64,000 nucleotides of DNA from assembly GCF_047238125.1 (NCBI RefSeq), contig NZ_JBDFMH010000001.1, positions 620,001 to 684,000 on the forward strand, given 5' to 3'. Under the pieces are notes generated by a model. That model worked only from the letters and a program-made list of their open reading frames with translations, did no database searches and was not told where the DNA came from. Positions 9,057-18,172 of the stretch are shown in pieces; the stretch's first letter is position 1; every line of letters begins with the position of its first letter. The translations under genes and the position numbers were made by a program. The stretch is from JBDFMH01 sp047238125. GTDB taxonomy: Bacteria > Pseudomonadota > Alphaproteobacteria > Sphingomonadales > Sphingomonadaceae.

Positions 9057-9965
9057 GTGAAGGTCACCATATTCGGTGCGACCGGGGATCAGGGTGCCGC
9101 GCAGGTGCGCGCGCTGGTCGCTGCGGGGCACGATCCGATCGCGGTCAGCCGCGCTCCAGCACCGATCGAGATCGCGGGGCAGGCGATCGAGGCGCGCGCT
9201 GCGGACTTCGCCGATCACCCCTCGCTCGATGCCGCGATCGCCGGGGCGGATGCGGTGTTCCTGAACCTGCCATCGACATCATTCCAGGCGGCGCCGCCGC
9301 TGATCGCCGCGGCGAATGTGATCGCGAAGGCGGCACAGGCGCGCGGCGTGCGATCGCTGATCTTCAACACCAGCATGCCGGTGCCGGCCGAACCGCTGGG
9401 ATTTGCGGGGCAGGATGCGCGGCATGAGATGCGGCGGCTGGTGTTCGAAGCCGGTGTGCCAGCGGTCAGCATCCAGCCGGTGGTGTTCCTCGACAATCTG
9501 CTGAAAGGCTGGGCGTGGCCCGAGATCGCGCGCAACGGCCGGCTCGTCTATCCGCACCACGCGATGCTCAAGGTCAGTTGGATCTGCCATGACGACCTGG
9601 CCGCGCTGATGATCGCGGCGCTGGACCGGCCGGAACTGTCGGGCCGCAGCTTCGCCGTCGGCGGCGCGGATACGGTCCGGCTGCCGGAACTCGCCGCGAT
9701 CCTGACCCGTGCCTGGAGTCGGCCGCTCACCTGGGAAAGCCAGAGCATCGAGACATTCTGCGATAATATGCGGCGCGTGTTCGAGAAGCGTGCGACGCTG
9801 GATGCAGAGTCGATGGTCGGCGAACTCGGCCGCATCTATCGCTGGTACAATGAATCGTCCACGCATCCATTCCGGATCGACATGGCCCCCGTGTTGCGCG
9901 AGCTACCCGTCGCGCTGACGCCGATCGCGGCCTGGGCCGCACGCCAGCAATTGCCGGCCTCCTGA
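9057..9965 (+). CDS. NmrA-like NAD(P)-binding protein
   Basis: A 302-residue Rossmann-fold protein of the NmrA/atypical short-chain dehydrogenase group. The N-terminal FGATGDQGAAQV is the GxxGxxG dinucleotide-binding motif. Relatives are NADPH sensors or quinone/redox-related reductases; no catalytic Tyr-x-x-x-Lys pair is evident, so a sensor or reductase role cannot be decided. The start is taken as GTG at 9057, preceded by a GGCGGGGGA ribosome site; the frame is open far upstream but that part is antisense to the response regulator. Divergent from the two-component operon. Confidence 0.78.
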   Translation: MKVTIFGATGDQGAAQVRALVAAGHDPIAVSRAPAPIEIAGQAIEARAADFADHPSLDAAIAGADAVFLNLPSTSFQAAPPLIAAANVIAKAAQARGVRSLIFNTSMPVPAEPLGFAGQDARHEMRRLVFEAGVPAVSIQPVVFLDNLLKGWAWPEIARNGRLVYPHHAMLKVSWICHDDLAALMIAALDRPELSGRSFAVGGADTVRLPELAAILTRAWSRPLTWESQSIETFCDNMRRVFEKRATLDAESMVGELGRIYRWYNESSTHPFRIDMAPVLRELPVALTPIAAWAARQQLPAS

Positions 9966-10128
9966 CGCCGCCCTTTCATTCCGCCCCGGAACACCTATAT
10001 CAGCAAGGCTGATTTCGCGTTTCTTTCGGATATCGGGCCGCTTCGGCTCCACCCCTTGTCCCAGTGCAGCCTGAAAAAGCCGGGATGACCGCTGCCGCCC
10101 GATCGTGCGACAGCCAAGGGAGATGACC

Positions 10129-10347
10129 ATGTCCAGAGCGCTCAATATTAATATGGCCCAGGCCGATGTCGTGGCGCTGTGCGCCAAGCGCAAAGTCGGT
10201 ATCAGCGCGATCGAATCGCTGACATCGGGCGGCACCCGCGTCGTCATGCACAACGCGGCCGATGCCGACGTGATTGCCAAGGCTTATGGGGCCAAGGTGA
10301 TCGCCGGGCCGGTACGTCGCACCCCCACACGCCTACTTCGTCAATGA
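10129..10347 (+). CDS. Small conserved-looking protein, function unknown
   Basis: A 72-residue protein starting MSRALNINMAQADVV, preceded by a good ribosome site (AAGGGAG, seven bases before the ATG). The body (KVGISAIESLTSGGTRVVMHN, then ADADVIAKAYGAKVIAGPVRR) alternates hydrophobic and charged residues like a small folded alpha/beta protein, and the end is basic. An ATG six bases earlier (10123) is a less well spaced alternative. It heads a run of three very small genes. I do not recognise a family. Confidence 0.6.
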   Translation: MSRALNINMAQADVVALCAKRKVGISAIESLTSGGTRVVMHNAADADVIAKAYGAKVIAGPVRRTPTRLLRQ

Positions 10348-10366
10348 TCGGGATGACCAACAGACT

Positions 10367-10741
10367 ATGCCTCCATTCAAGGATCCGGGTTTTCAGGAAC
10401 GGACTGCCGCTGCCGCGCGCGCGAAGGAAGCCGCGCTCGCCAAGTTGAAGGCGCGGCCCAAACCAGACGAGGCCGAACTGGCGGCGCGCAACGCCGCGCG
10501 TCTTGCTCGCGAGGCCGAAGAGGCGGAACGCCGCGCCGAGGTGAAGCGCCAGCGTGAGGCGGCCGAGGCCGAACGGCGCGCCGAGGCAGAGGCCGAAGCG
10601 GCGGAACGCGCCCGGATCGAGGCGGAAGCGGCAGCTGCTAAGGCCGCGGCCGAGCCACAGAAAGTCGAGCTGACCGAGGCGGAGCGCAAGGCGGCCCGCG
10701 ACGCGCGCTACGCTGCCCGCAAGCAGCGCAAGGGCCGCTAG
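10367..10741 (+). CDS. DUF6481-like Ala/Glu/Arg-rich helical protein
   Basis: A 124-residue highly charged protein. Nearly the whole length from residue 12 is a continuous helix of Ala, Glu, Arg and Lys in AExAERRAE-type repeats, ending in the basic tail AARDARYAARKQRKGR. The start MPPFKDPGFQERTAAAARAK and the tail match my memory of the DUF6481 family common in sphingomonads. Its function is unknown; a nucleic-acid-binding or stress-related role is only a guess. It sits between two other tiny genes on the same strand. Confidence 0.75.
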   Translation: MPPFKDPGFQERTAAAARAKEAALAKLKARPKPDEAELAARNAARLAREAEEAERRAEVKRQREAAEAERRAEAEAEAAERARIEAEAAAAKAAAEPQKVELTEAERKAARDARYAARKQRKGR

Positions 10742-10757
10742 GCCAAAGGAGCCGGTG

Positions 10758-10883
10758 ATGGCCAAGGGCCAGAAGAAATCGAACAAGGAAGTTCGCAAAC
10801 CCAAGGCCGCCAAACCGGCGACGGGGGCGGCGAACGCGTCGATCAAGGGCAAGCCGGTCGAGATGACGACCATCCGGGATTGA
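10758..10883 (+). CDS. Very small Lys-rich protein
   Basis: A 41-residue gene running from ATG at 10758 to TGA at 10883. It begins MAKGQKKSNKEVRKPKAAK and ends with EMTTIRD. The ribosome site AAAGGAG lies nine bases before the ATG. The protein is rich in Lys and Ala and is probably disordered; similar tiny basic proteins are widespread in sphingomonads without a known role. It follows the DUF6481-like gene by 16 bases and precedes the spermidine-synthase-like gene by 12, so the run looks like one transcript. Confidence 0.6.
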   Translation: MAKGQKKSNKEVRKPKAAKPATGAANASIKGKPVEMTTIRD

Positions 10884-10895
10884 TCGCCAGACCGG

Positions 10896-11567
10896 ATGAC
10901 GCCGCGCGAACTCATCGATACCGCCGCCGTGCCGGGTGGCGACGTGCTGCGGCTGTTTCGTCGCGGGCGCGACTTCATGATCGTGCTCGACGGCAACGAA
11001 CTGATGAACAGCCGGATGAGCGGATCCGAGGAAGCGCTGGCCTACATGAGCTGTGCCCGGCTCGGTGATCGGCGTGCGCCTCATCTGCTGATCGGCGGAT
11101 ACGGGATGGGCTTCACGCTGCGGGCTGCGTTGGCGACGCTGCCTGAAAGCGCGCGGCTGACTGTCGCGGAACTGGTGCCGGGGATCATCGCTTGGGCGCG
11201 CGGGCCGATGGCGGAGCTGGCGGCCGGTTGTCTCGACGATCCACGCGTGACCGTCGTCGAACAGGATGTCGCTGCGCTGATCGCAGCGCCGGCCGCGCGC
11301 TACGACGCCATCCTGCTCGATGTCGACAATGGGCCGGATGGGCTCACGCGCCGTGGCAACGATCGCCTCTATACCCATGCCGGGCTTGCCGCGGCGCGAG
11401 CAGCGCTGGCACCGGGCGGCGTGCTTGCGATCTGGTCTGCGGCCCCGGACAAGCCGTTCGCCCGTCGGCTCGGTGAAAGCGGCTTCGGGGTCGAGGAAGT
11501 GGTGGTCCGCGCGCGCAGCAACGGCAAGGGGCCACGCCACATCATCTGGTTCGCCACCCCCCGGTGA
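10896..11567 (+). CDS. Spermidine-synthase-like Rossmann protein
   Basis: A 223-residue class I methyltransferase-fold protein resembling spermidine synthases and their non-canonical relatives. LLIGGYGMGFTLRAAL (about 65-80) is the nucleotide-binding glycine loop, AELVPGIIAWARG (about 95-107) carries the acidic residue of the second strand, and YDAILLDVDNGPDGL (about 131-145) is the catalytic Asp region. A full polyamine synthase would have an N-terminal beta domain of about 50-60 residues; here it is short, so the substrate may differ. It lacks a signal peptide and should be cytoplasmic. Confidence 0.72.
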   Translation: MTPRELIDTAAVPGGDVLRLFRRGRDFMIVLDGNELMNSRMSGSEEALAYMSCARLGDRRAPHLLIGGYGMGFTLRAALATLPESARLTVAELVPGIIAWARGPMAELAAGCLDDPRVTVVEQDVAALIAAPAARYDAILLDVDNGPDGLTRRGNDRLYTHAGLAAARAALAPGGVLAIWSAAPDKPFARRLGESGFGVEEVVVRARSNGKGPRHIIWFATPR

Positions 11568-11627
11568 TCCGCTTGCGGCGCTGCGCCGGCCGCGCCATAA
11601 CCTGCGGCGACCATCGGGAGTAGGCGT

Positions 11628-13052
11628 ATGCGAGCGATCGGCTTGATGTGGCTCGGATTGCTCGCGACGGCAGCGACCGCGGCGCAGGAAGCGCCCACCC
11701 AGGCGGTGCCGGGGCAGGGGGGCACCGCGCAGGGCGATGTTTCCGTCACCATCTATAATGGCGATATCGCGCTCGTTCAGGACATCCGCTCCCTCACTCT
11801 TGGCCAAGGTCGGGTCCGCCAGACCTTTCCCGACGTCAGCGCAGCGATCCGGCCCGAGACCGTGTCGCTGGCGATCACGGATGCCAGCATCGTCGAGCAG
11901 AACTTCGACTATGACCTGCTGAGCCCATCGAGCCTGATGGAAAAGGCGGTCGGCGAGACGATTACTTTGCTGCGCACCAACCCCGCGACCGGCGTCGAGA
12001 CGCGCGAGCGTGCGAAGGTTCTGGCGGTGAATGGCGGGGTGGTGCTGCAGATCGGCGAGCGGATCGAGGTGCTGCGCGACGACGGCCTGCCGGTCCGTGC
12101 CATCTTCGATCGGGTGCCGGAATCGCTTCGTGCACGGCCGACGCTATCAGTCACGCTGGCCAGTACGCGCGGCGGTACGCGTCCGGCGACGCTGTCCTAT
12201 CTCAGCCGCGGGCTCGGCTGGAACGCCGATTATGTCGCGCTGTTCGACCAGAAGAGCGGCACTGTCGACGTGCAGGGCTGGATCACGCTGCGCAACACCA
12301 GCGGCACGACCTTTACCAACGCGCGCACGCTGCTGGTGGCGGGCGAGGTTGCGGGCGAGGACGATGGCGGCGGATATCGGCCGATGCCGCCGCGCCCGTC
12401 GCGCGGCGCGATCCGCCAGGCCGGGACCGAAACGGCCGATCGCGAGCAGCTGGGCGACTTCTATTTGTATCCGCTGCCCGAGCGCACCACGATTTCGGAC
12501 AAGCAGACCAAGCAGGTAAGCTTCCTCGACGTTAAGGGGGCGCAGGCGGCATCGGGCTATGCGTTCGAGAATGGCTGGCTGGGCACGGCCGGCGAGCCGC
12601 GAAGCGCGCAAAGCGTGCTGCGCTTCGCCAATTCGGGTGCGGCGGGGCTGGGCGATGCGCTGCCGGCCGGCACCATCCGCGTCTATGTGCGCGATGCGCG
12701 CGGACAGCCGCAGTTCACCGGTGAGAACCAGATCGGCCACACGCCGCAGGGGTCGCGGATCTCGCTGACGACCGGCGACGCGTTCGACGTGAAGGTGCAG
12801 CCGGTGGTCGAGCAGCGCACGCGCCTTTCCGACAGCCGCTGGCGCACCGCGATGCGCTACACGCTGACCAATGCGCGCCGCGCGCCGGTCACTGTCGAGC
12901 TTGTCCAAGCGGGCCTGGATTGGACCGACACGCGAGTGATCGCGGAAAGCCGCAAGGGCGAACGGCGCGATGCGGGTACAGTCGTCTGGCAGGTGCCGGT
13001 GCCCGCCAATGGCGAGGCGGTCGTCACCGCCACCTTCGACACGCGTTACTGA
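11628..13052 (+). CDS. DUF4139 domain protein, secreted (first of a tandem pair)
   Basis: A 474-residue protein with an N-terminal signal peptide (MRAIGLMWLGLLATAATAAQ, cleavage probably after AxA near residue 18) and a DUF4139-type body. The conserved block LGDFYLYPLPERTTISDKQT (about 282-301) is the family's characteristic segment, followed by beta-rich sequence. The family is found in many bacteria; its role is not established, although relatives are sometimes linked to envelope or mucoidy traits. It is exported to the periplasm. The stop TGA shares a base with the ATG of a related downstream gene, so the pair is translationally coupled. Confidence 0.78.
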   Translation: MRAIGLMWLGLLATAATAAQEAPTQAVPGQGGTAQGDVSVTIYNGDIALVQDIRSLTLGQGRVRQTFPDVSAAIRPETVSLAITDASIVEQNFDYDLLSPSSLMEKAVGETITLLRTNPATGVETRERAKVLAVNGGVVLQIGERIEVLRDDGLPVRAIFDRVPESLRARPTLSVTLASTRGGTRPATLSYLSRGLGWNADYVALFDQKSGTVDVQGWITLRNTSGTTFTNARTLLVAGEVAGEDDGGGYRPMPPRPSRGAIRQAGTETADREQLGDFYLYPLPERTTISDKQTKQVSFLDVKGAQAASGYAFENGWLGTAGEPRSAQSVLRFANSGAAGLGDALPAGTIRVYVRDARGQPQFTGENQIGHTPQGSRISLTTGDAFDVKVQPVVEQRTRLSDSRWRTAMRYTLTNARRAPVTVELVQAGLDWTDTRVIAESRKGERRDAGTVVWQVPVPANGEAVVTATFDTRY

Positions 13053-14581
13053 TGCACGGCCGGCTGGCGTGGCTGGCGGCGCTCGTGGTGACGCCGGCGT
13101 CCGCGCCGGCTCAAGGCGTGCCGCTGGTCATATCGCCCGGGCCTGATCGGACCGTGGTTACAGTCTATCGCAATCCGGGTCGCTACCGCGCCGCGGCGAT
13201 CGATCTGCGAGCCTTGGGCGGGTTCGCATTGATCACCGAAACGCGCCGTATCCGGTTGCCCGCGGGCGCTGCGACGCTGCGCTTCGAAGGTGTCGCCGAT
13301 GGGATCGTGCCGGTGAGTGCCATCATCGACGGCCTGCCTGGCGGCACGATCGAGAAGAACCGCGATGCACGGCTGTTGAGCCCGGCGGCGCTGATCGATG
13401 GTACGCTGGGCCGCACCGTCACGATCACGCGCACCAATCGCGCGACGGGCAAGCCGGTCAGTGAGCAGGCGACGATCCTCGCCGGGCCCAACGAGGGGGT
13501 GGTGATCAGCAGCCGTTCCGGCATCGAGGCGCTACGCTGTTCCGGGCTTGCCGAAGGCGTGCGCTTTCCCGGCGTGCCGAAAGGTCTCTCGGCGAAGCCC
13601 GTACTGAGTGTCGCAACCCGCACACCGACGGCGCGCACGGCGACGGTCACGCTCTCCTACCTCGCATCCGGGTTCGACTGGAGCGCGAGCTATGTCGCAA
13701 CGATCGCGCCGGGCGGCACCCGGCTCGATCTGTTCGCATGGCTGACACTTGCCAATGCGAATCCGGAGCGGTTCGCCGATGCCGAAGTGCTGGCGGTGGC
13801 GGGCCGGCTCAATCGTTCGGCGATCGATGACGTCGCCCGGCGGGCGGCCGCGCTGCGGCTGGTCTGCTTTCCGCTAGGCACGACCACATCAGACCTGCGT
13901 GTGGCCGAGACCGAACAATTCGACGAGATCGTCGTGACGGCATCGCGGGTGATGCGGCCGGTAGCCGCCATGGCGGCGCCACCGCCGCCACCGGCGCCAC
14001 CTCCGCCGCCACCGCCCCCGCCGGAAGATCTGGGCGACCTGAAGCTCTATCGCGTGCCCGAGCGGGTGACGGTGGCGGCGCGCGCGCAGAAGCAGGTGGC
14101 GCTGCTGGCCGCAAGCGGCGTCCCGTTCGAGCGGCGCTATCGCCGCGCCGTCTATCCCGGCCAGACCAGCGTGCCGATGCCGACGGCGATCGTGCTCGAG
14201 ATCGAGAACGACAAGGCGGCCGGGCTCGGCATGCCGCTGCCCAACGGATCGACTGCGCTCTACGCGGACCGAAGCGGCGATCGGCTGCTGCTCGGCGCCG
14301 GCGCCCTGACCGACCGGGCCGAGGGCGAGCGCGTACGGATCGCATCGGGCATCAGCCGGCAGGTGACGGTGGCGCAGCGAACGCGCGAACCGGGCACATC
14401 CACGATCCTGGCGAGCAACGCCAATCCATTCGCGGTGACCTTGCAGGTGCCGATCGGCACGGCCGGGCAGGCGATCGACGGCGCGGGGCTGGAGCGGATC
14501 GACGGGATCGCGACCTGGACGGTCACGCTCGAACCGCGCAGCCGGGCCGAATTGTCCTATCGGTTCGCGACCGCGGGCTGA
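13052..14581 (+). CDS. DUF4139 domain protein with a polyproline segment (second of a tandem pair)
   Basis: A 509-residue paralogue of the preceding protein. It has its own signal peptide (MHGRLAWLAALVVTPASAPAQG). The block LGDLKLYRVPERVTVAARAQ (about 329-348) aligns with the same segment of the first protein, and both share the pattern of an N-terminal beta domain (IDLRALGG..., LRFEGVADG...) and a C-terminal sandwich. Immediately before this block is a proline stretch (about 311-326, mostly PPPPP runs split by Ala) missing from the first copy. The ATG overlaps the first gene's stop by one base. Probably periplasmic; function unknown. Confidence 0.78.
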   Translation: MHGRLAWLAALVVTPASAPAQGVPLVISPGPDRTVVTVYRNPGRYRAAAIDLRALGGFALITETRRIRLPAGAATLRFEGVADGIVPVSAIIDGLPGGTIEKNRDARLLSPAALIDGTLGRTVTITRTNRATGKPVSEQATILAGPNEGVVISSRSGIEALRCSGLAEGVRFPGVPKGLSAKPVLSVATRTPTARTATVTLSYLASGFDWSASYVATIAPGGTRLDLFAWLTLANANPERFADAEVLAVAGRLNRSAIDDVARRAAALRLVCFPLGTTTSDLRVAETEQFDEIVVTASRVMRPVAAMAAPPPPPAPPPPPPPPPEDLGDLKLYRVPERVTVAARAQKQVALLAASGVPFERRYRRAVYPGQTSVPMPTAIVLEIENDKAAGLGMPLPNGSTALYADRSGDRLLLGAGALTDRAEGERVRIASGISRQVTVAQRTREPGTSTILASNANPFAVTLQVPIGTAGQAIDGAGLERIDGIATWTVTLEPRSRAELSYRFATAG

Positions 14582-14585
14582 TCGG

Positions 14586-15929
14586 TCAGCCGCGCTCCGC
14601 CGCTAGCCGGCGCAGATCCTCTGCATCGATCGCTTCCAGCGATGTGCCGCGGCTCTCGCGCATGTAAAGCGCGGCGGCCAGGCTGACAGCGCCCGAGAAC
14701 AGGACGTAGACGGCGATCGGGACCCAGCTGTCATATTCGCGCAGCAACGCCGTGCCGATCAGCGGTGCCCAAGATCCGCCGAAGATCGCCGTGACCTGAT
14801 AGCCGAGCGACACGCCGGAATAGCGCATCCGGGTCGGAAACATCTCGGTCATCACCGCCGGCTGCGCCGCATACATCAGTGCATGCACCGCAAGCCCGAT
14901 CATGATCGCAGCCAGGATCGGCAGGGTCGCACCGGTATCGAACAGCGGGAACGCAACGAAAGGCCAGGCCATCGTCAGCGCCGCGCCGGCCAGATAGACC
15001 GGCCGCCGCCCGATCCGATCGGTCAGCGCGCCGATCGGGGGGATCAGCACGACATGCAGCAGATGTGCGCAAAATAGCAGCGCCAGGATCCGCGTCGTAT
15101 CGACCTCGCGGTGGTGCAGGTAGGTGATCGAAAAGGTGACCACCATGTAATAGAGGATGTTCTCGCCGAAGCGCAGCGCCATCGCGGTGAACACGCCGCG
15201 GGGATAGCGCCGGAAGACTTCGGTCAGCCCATATCCGGCTTCGGCATGCTGCTCGACCTGCTCTCGCGCCGCTTTGAAGATCGGTGAGTCGCTGACCTGG
15301 GTGCGGATGTAATAGCCGATCACCACGATCACTACCGAAAGCCAGAACCCGATCCGCCAACCCCAGGCCAGGAAGGCATCGTCCGACAGCGTGTAGGACA
15401 GGATCAGCAGCACCACCGTCGCCAGCAAGTTGCCCAGCGGCACGCCTGCCTGTGGGAAGCTGCCCCAGAAACCGCGCCGGGTATCGGGGCTGTGCTCGGT
15501 CACCAGCAGCACCGCGCCGCCCCATTCGCCGCCGAGGGCAAAGCCCTGGATGAAGCGCAGCGTGACCAGCAGCGCCGGTGCCCAGTAGCCGATCGTGGCG
15601 AAGCTCGGCAGGCAGCCCATCAGGAAGGTCGATGCACCGATCAGCACGAGGCTGAATTGCAGCAGCGACTTGCGACCCACCTTGTCGCCGATATGACCGA
15701 ACACCACGCCGCCGAGCGGCCGTGCGATGAAGCCCACCGCATAGGTGGCGAAGGCAGCGATGATGCCGTCGAGATCGTTGCCGGTATCGGGGAAGAACAG
15801 CTTGCCGAACACCAGCGTCGCGGCCGTACCGTACAGGAAGAATTCGTACCACTCGACGACCGTGCCTGCCATCGATGCACCCACGATCTTGCGCAGGTAG
15901 GATGTCTCGATCGGCTGGGCTTGCGACAT
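14586..15929 (-). CDS. MFS transporter, metabolite:H+ symporter type
   Basis: A 447-residue major facilitator protein with twelve predicted helices. GGVVFGHIGDKVGRKSLLQF (about 74-93) is the loop 2-3 signature and RFIQGFALGGEWGGAVLL (about 127-144) is the hallmark of the metabolite:H+ symporter group that includes alpha-ketoglutarate, proline/betaine and citrate carriers. The start MSQAQPIETSYLRKIVGAS is typical. The substrate is probably a carboxylate or compatible solute; it cannot be narrowed further. It is convergent with the DUF4139 pair, the two stops being only a few bases apart, and it follows the S9 peptidase on the same strand. Confidence 0.88.
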   Translation of the reverse strand: MSQAQPIETSYLRKIVGASMAGTVVEWYEFFLYGTAATLVFGKLFFPDTGNDLDGIIAAFATYAVGFIARPLGGVVFGHIGDKVGRKSLLQFSLVLIGASTFLMGCLPSFATIGYWAPALLVTLRFIQGFALGGEWGGAVLLVTEHSPDTRRGFWGSFPQAGVPLGNLLATVVLLILSYTLSDDAFLAWGWRIGFWLSVVIVVIGYYIRTQVSDSPIFKAAREQVEQHAEAGYGLTEVFRRYPRGVFTAMALRFGENILYYMVVTFSITYLHHREVDTTRILALLFCAHLLHVVLIPPIGALTDRIGRRPVYLAGAALTMAWPFVAFPLFDTGATLPILAAIMIGLAVHALMYAAQPAVMTEMFPTRMRYSGVSLGYQVTAIFGGSWAPLIGTALLREYDSWVPIAVYVLFSGAVSLAAALYMRESRGTSLEAIDAEDLRRLAAERG

Positions 15930-15992
15930 GCGGATTGCGGCTCCGGATGGTTGGGAGGGTGACGGCAGAGGCAGATCGCGGACGGCGTCCGA

Positions 15993-17933
15993 TCAGCGCG
16001 CGTCCGTCAGGAACAGCTTGCGCAGGAACAGGGTTTCCACTTCCCGGCGCAGATCATTGTTGGGCTTCTTCAGGAAGCCGTGCCCCTCGTCGGCGAACAG
16101 TACGTACCAGACTTCCTGGCCGTTCGCGCGCAGGCGCGAGACGACCTGGTCGCTCTCGAACTGCGGTACGCGCGGATCGTTGGCGCCCTGCATCACCAGC
16201 ATCGGCTTGCGGATCTTCGCCAGGTTGGCCATCGGGGCGATCCGCGCGAACACGGCCGCCATCTTCGGATCGCGCTCGTCGCCATATTCCGCGCGACGAT
16301 TGTCGCGGCGATAGGCTTCGGTGCGTTCCATGAAGCTACGGAAATCGCTGATCCCGTACCGCTCGACCCCGCCGACCAGCCGGTCCGAATAATGCGTCAT
16401 CACCGCCAGCGACATATAGCCGCCATAGGACTGGCCATAGACCGCGACCTTGCCCGCATCGAGCCCGGGCTGCTTTGCCACCCAATCGAGCAGCGCGCCG
16501 ATATCCTTGACCGAATCCTCGCGCTTCTCGGCATTGTCGAGATTGAGATAGCGCTTCCCATAGCCATCCGATCCGCGGACGTTCGGCAGGATCACCGTGG
16601 CCTTCAGAACATCGGCGAAATATTGCGCGCCATAGTTCCAGATCGGGCGGGTCTGCGCTTCGGGCCCGCCATGGATATCGATGATGACAGGGGTCTTCTG
16701 TCCCGCAGGAATGCCTTTCGGCCGATAGACCAAGGCGGGCACGGACAGGCCATCGAAGGATTTGAAGCGGATCAACTCGGGCTCGGCCAAAGTGGCGGGA
16801 TCGAGTTCACCCAGTTCTGAATTGGTCCAGCGGGTAAGCGCGGCCCCCTCGATGTCCCAGCTCCAGACATCGCCGGCCGAGGTGGCGTTGGTCAGCCCGA
16901 TCGCCAGCCGCTTGCCATCCGGCGAGAATTTGATTGCGGTGACGACGCCGCGCGGCAGCTCCGGCTGCGGCAGGGCGCGGCGCGTGATCCGATCCTGCAC
17001 GACGAGCTTCGAGAAACCGTCCTCGTTGATCGTGTAGGCCAGCACGCGGCCGTCGTCAGTCAGGTCGTAGCTTTCGACATCCCATTTCAGCCCGGGGGTC
17101 AGCACCGTCTCGCGGCCGGTCGCGACATCGATCTCGACCAGGCGGCGGACATCGCTGTCGCGGTCTGAGATCGCGATCAGGCGATCGGCTCCGCGCAGGA
17201 AGCGCGGATCCTCATAGCGGGCGGGCGGAGCGTCGGGCGCGATCCTGGTCGATGTACCGCTGGCAAGGTCGAGCCGGAAGATCTGGCTTTCACGGTTGGA
17301 GATGCCGCGCGTGTAGAGCAGGCTCGCCTTATCGGCCGCGATGTCGGCCGGAGCGATCGATCCATCGACCTTGATCAACTCGCGCGGCGCGCCCGCCGCT
17401 GCCGGATCCAGCGCCAGCAGCGTGTAGGCAGCGGACCCCTTGGTCGCGCGCGACCAGACCGCCAGCGTGCCATCGCGGGAAAAGACAGGCGTGCCGTTGC
17501 GTGTGCCAGGCTCGGTCAGCTGGGTCGCGGCCCCGGTCAACCCGCGGGCATAGAGCTGAAACCACTCGTCGCCGCCGGTATCACGGACGAGCACGAACCG
17601 ATCCGATCCGGGGATCGCGGTCGCGCTGGACACCGGCTCGTCGCCGAACGTAATCTGGGTGCGCGCGGCTCCCGGCGCCGCGACATGGTGGAGTTGCTGC
17701 GTGGCGCCGAAGCGGGTGGCGATCAGCATCGATCCATCAGGCAGCCAATCCTCGAACAGTGCGGCGCGGCTGTTCTGATAACGTTGAACCGCGCTGCGCA
17801 CGTCGTCCGGGATTTCAGGCACTCCCTGCACCGTGGCGCTGCCGATCGTGCGCGTCGGCACGGCGGCGGGCTGGGCGAATGTGGCGGATGCGAGGGCGAG
17901 CGCCGATACGGCGATGGTCAGTCGATGAAGCAT
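15993..17933 (-). CDS. S9 family serine peptidase (prolyl-oligopeptidase type), secreted
   Basis: A 646-residue peptidase of the prolyl oligopeptidase / dipeptidyl-peptidase clan. A signal peptide (residues 1-20, ending ASATFA) directs it to the periplasm. The N-terminal two-thirds forms the beta-propeller; the C-terminal alpha/beta-hydrolase domain has the nucleophile in GQSYGG (Ser502), Asp586 in GANDPRV and His618 in DEGHGF. The HGGPEAQTRP segment at about 415-424 is the oxyanion-side signature of acyl-aminoacyl-peptidase-like members. Role: probably scavenging of peptides. Full length, no disruption. Confidence 0.9.
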   Translation of the reverse strand: MLHRLTIAVSALALASATFAQPAAVPTRTIGSATVQGVPEIPDDVRSAVQRYQNSRAALFEDWLPDGSMLIATRFGATQQLHHVAAPGAARTQITFGDEPVSSATAIPGSDRFVLVRDTGGDEWFQLYARGLTGAATQLTEPGTRNGTPVFSRDGTLAVWSRATKGSAAYTLLALDPAAAGAPRELIKVDGSIAPADIAADKASLLYTRGISNRESQIFRLDLASGTSTRIAPDAPPARYEDPRFLRGADRLIAISDRDSDVRRLVEIDVATGRETVLTPGLKWDVESYDLTDDGRVLAYTINEDGFSKLVVQDRITRRALPQPELPRGVVTAIKFSPDGKRLAIGLTNATSAGDVWSWDIEGAALTRWTNSELGELDPATLAEPELIRFKSFDGLSVPALVYRPKGIPAGQKTPVIIDIHGGPEAQTRPIWNYGAQYFADVLKATVILPNVRGSDGYGKRYLNLDNAEKREDSVKDIGALLDWVAKQPGLDAGKVAVYGQSYGGYMSLAVMTHYSDRLVGGVERYGISDFRSFMERTEAYRRDNRRAEYGDERDPKMAAVFARIAPMANLAKIRKPMLVMQGANDPRVPQFESDQVVSRLRANGQEVWYVLFADEGHGFLKKPNNDLRREVETLFLRKLFLTDAR

Positions 17934-18068
17934 CGTCCGGTCTTAGCGGTGCGGCTCCGTGGGTCAAACCGCAAGGCGATCGTCACCGCTCGTCGCGCCA
18001 GATCATGACACTGTCTCGAAACAGGATAACTTCTTGTTTCACTGCTCTTGTGCGCCGCGCAATGATCG

Positions 18069-18083
18069 TTAACCCTGTGTTTA
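18069..18083 (+). promoter_or_regulatory. CtrA-like box upstream of a PEPxxWA-CTERM gene
   Basis: TTAA-N7-TTTA, one base from the alphaproteobacterial CtrA consensus TTAA-N7-TTAA. It sits 90 bases before the ATG at 18173. The same 11-base string TGATCGTTAAC recurs upstream of the second PEPxxWA-CTERM gene at 25932-25942, which is why I record it. Binding is not shown; it could be chance in a GC-rich genome, though such AT-rich words are rare here. Confidence 0.35.
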
Positions 18084-18172
18084 GATTCGGGTGATGGGCA
18101 TTCGGATCATGCGTGAGTCGCGGCAGCGTGGGGCAGTCGCGGGCCACTGATAGTGGAACAAGGGACGACGCC

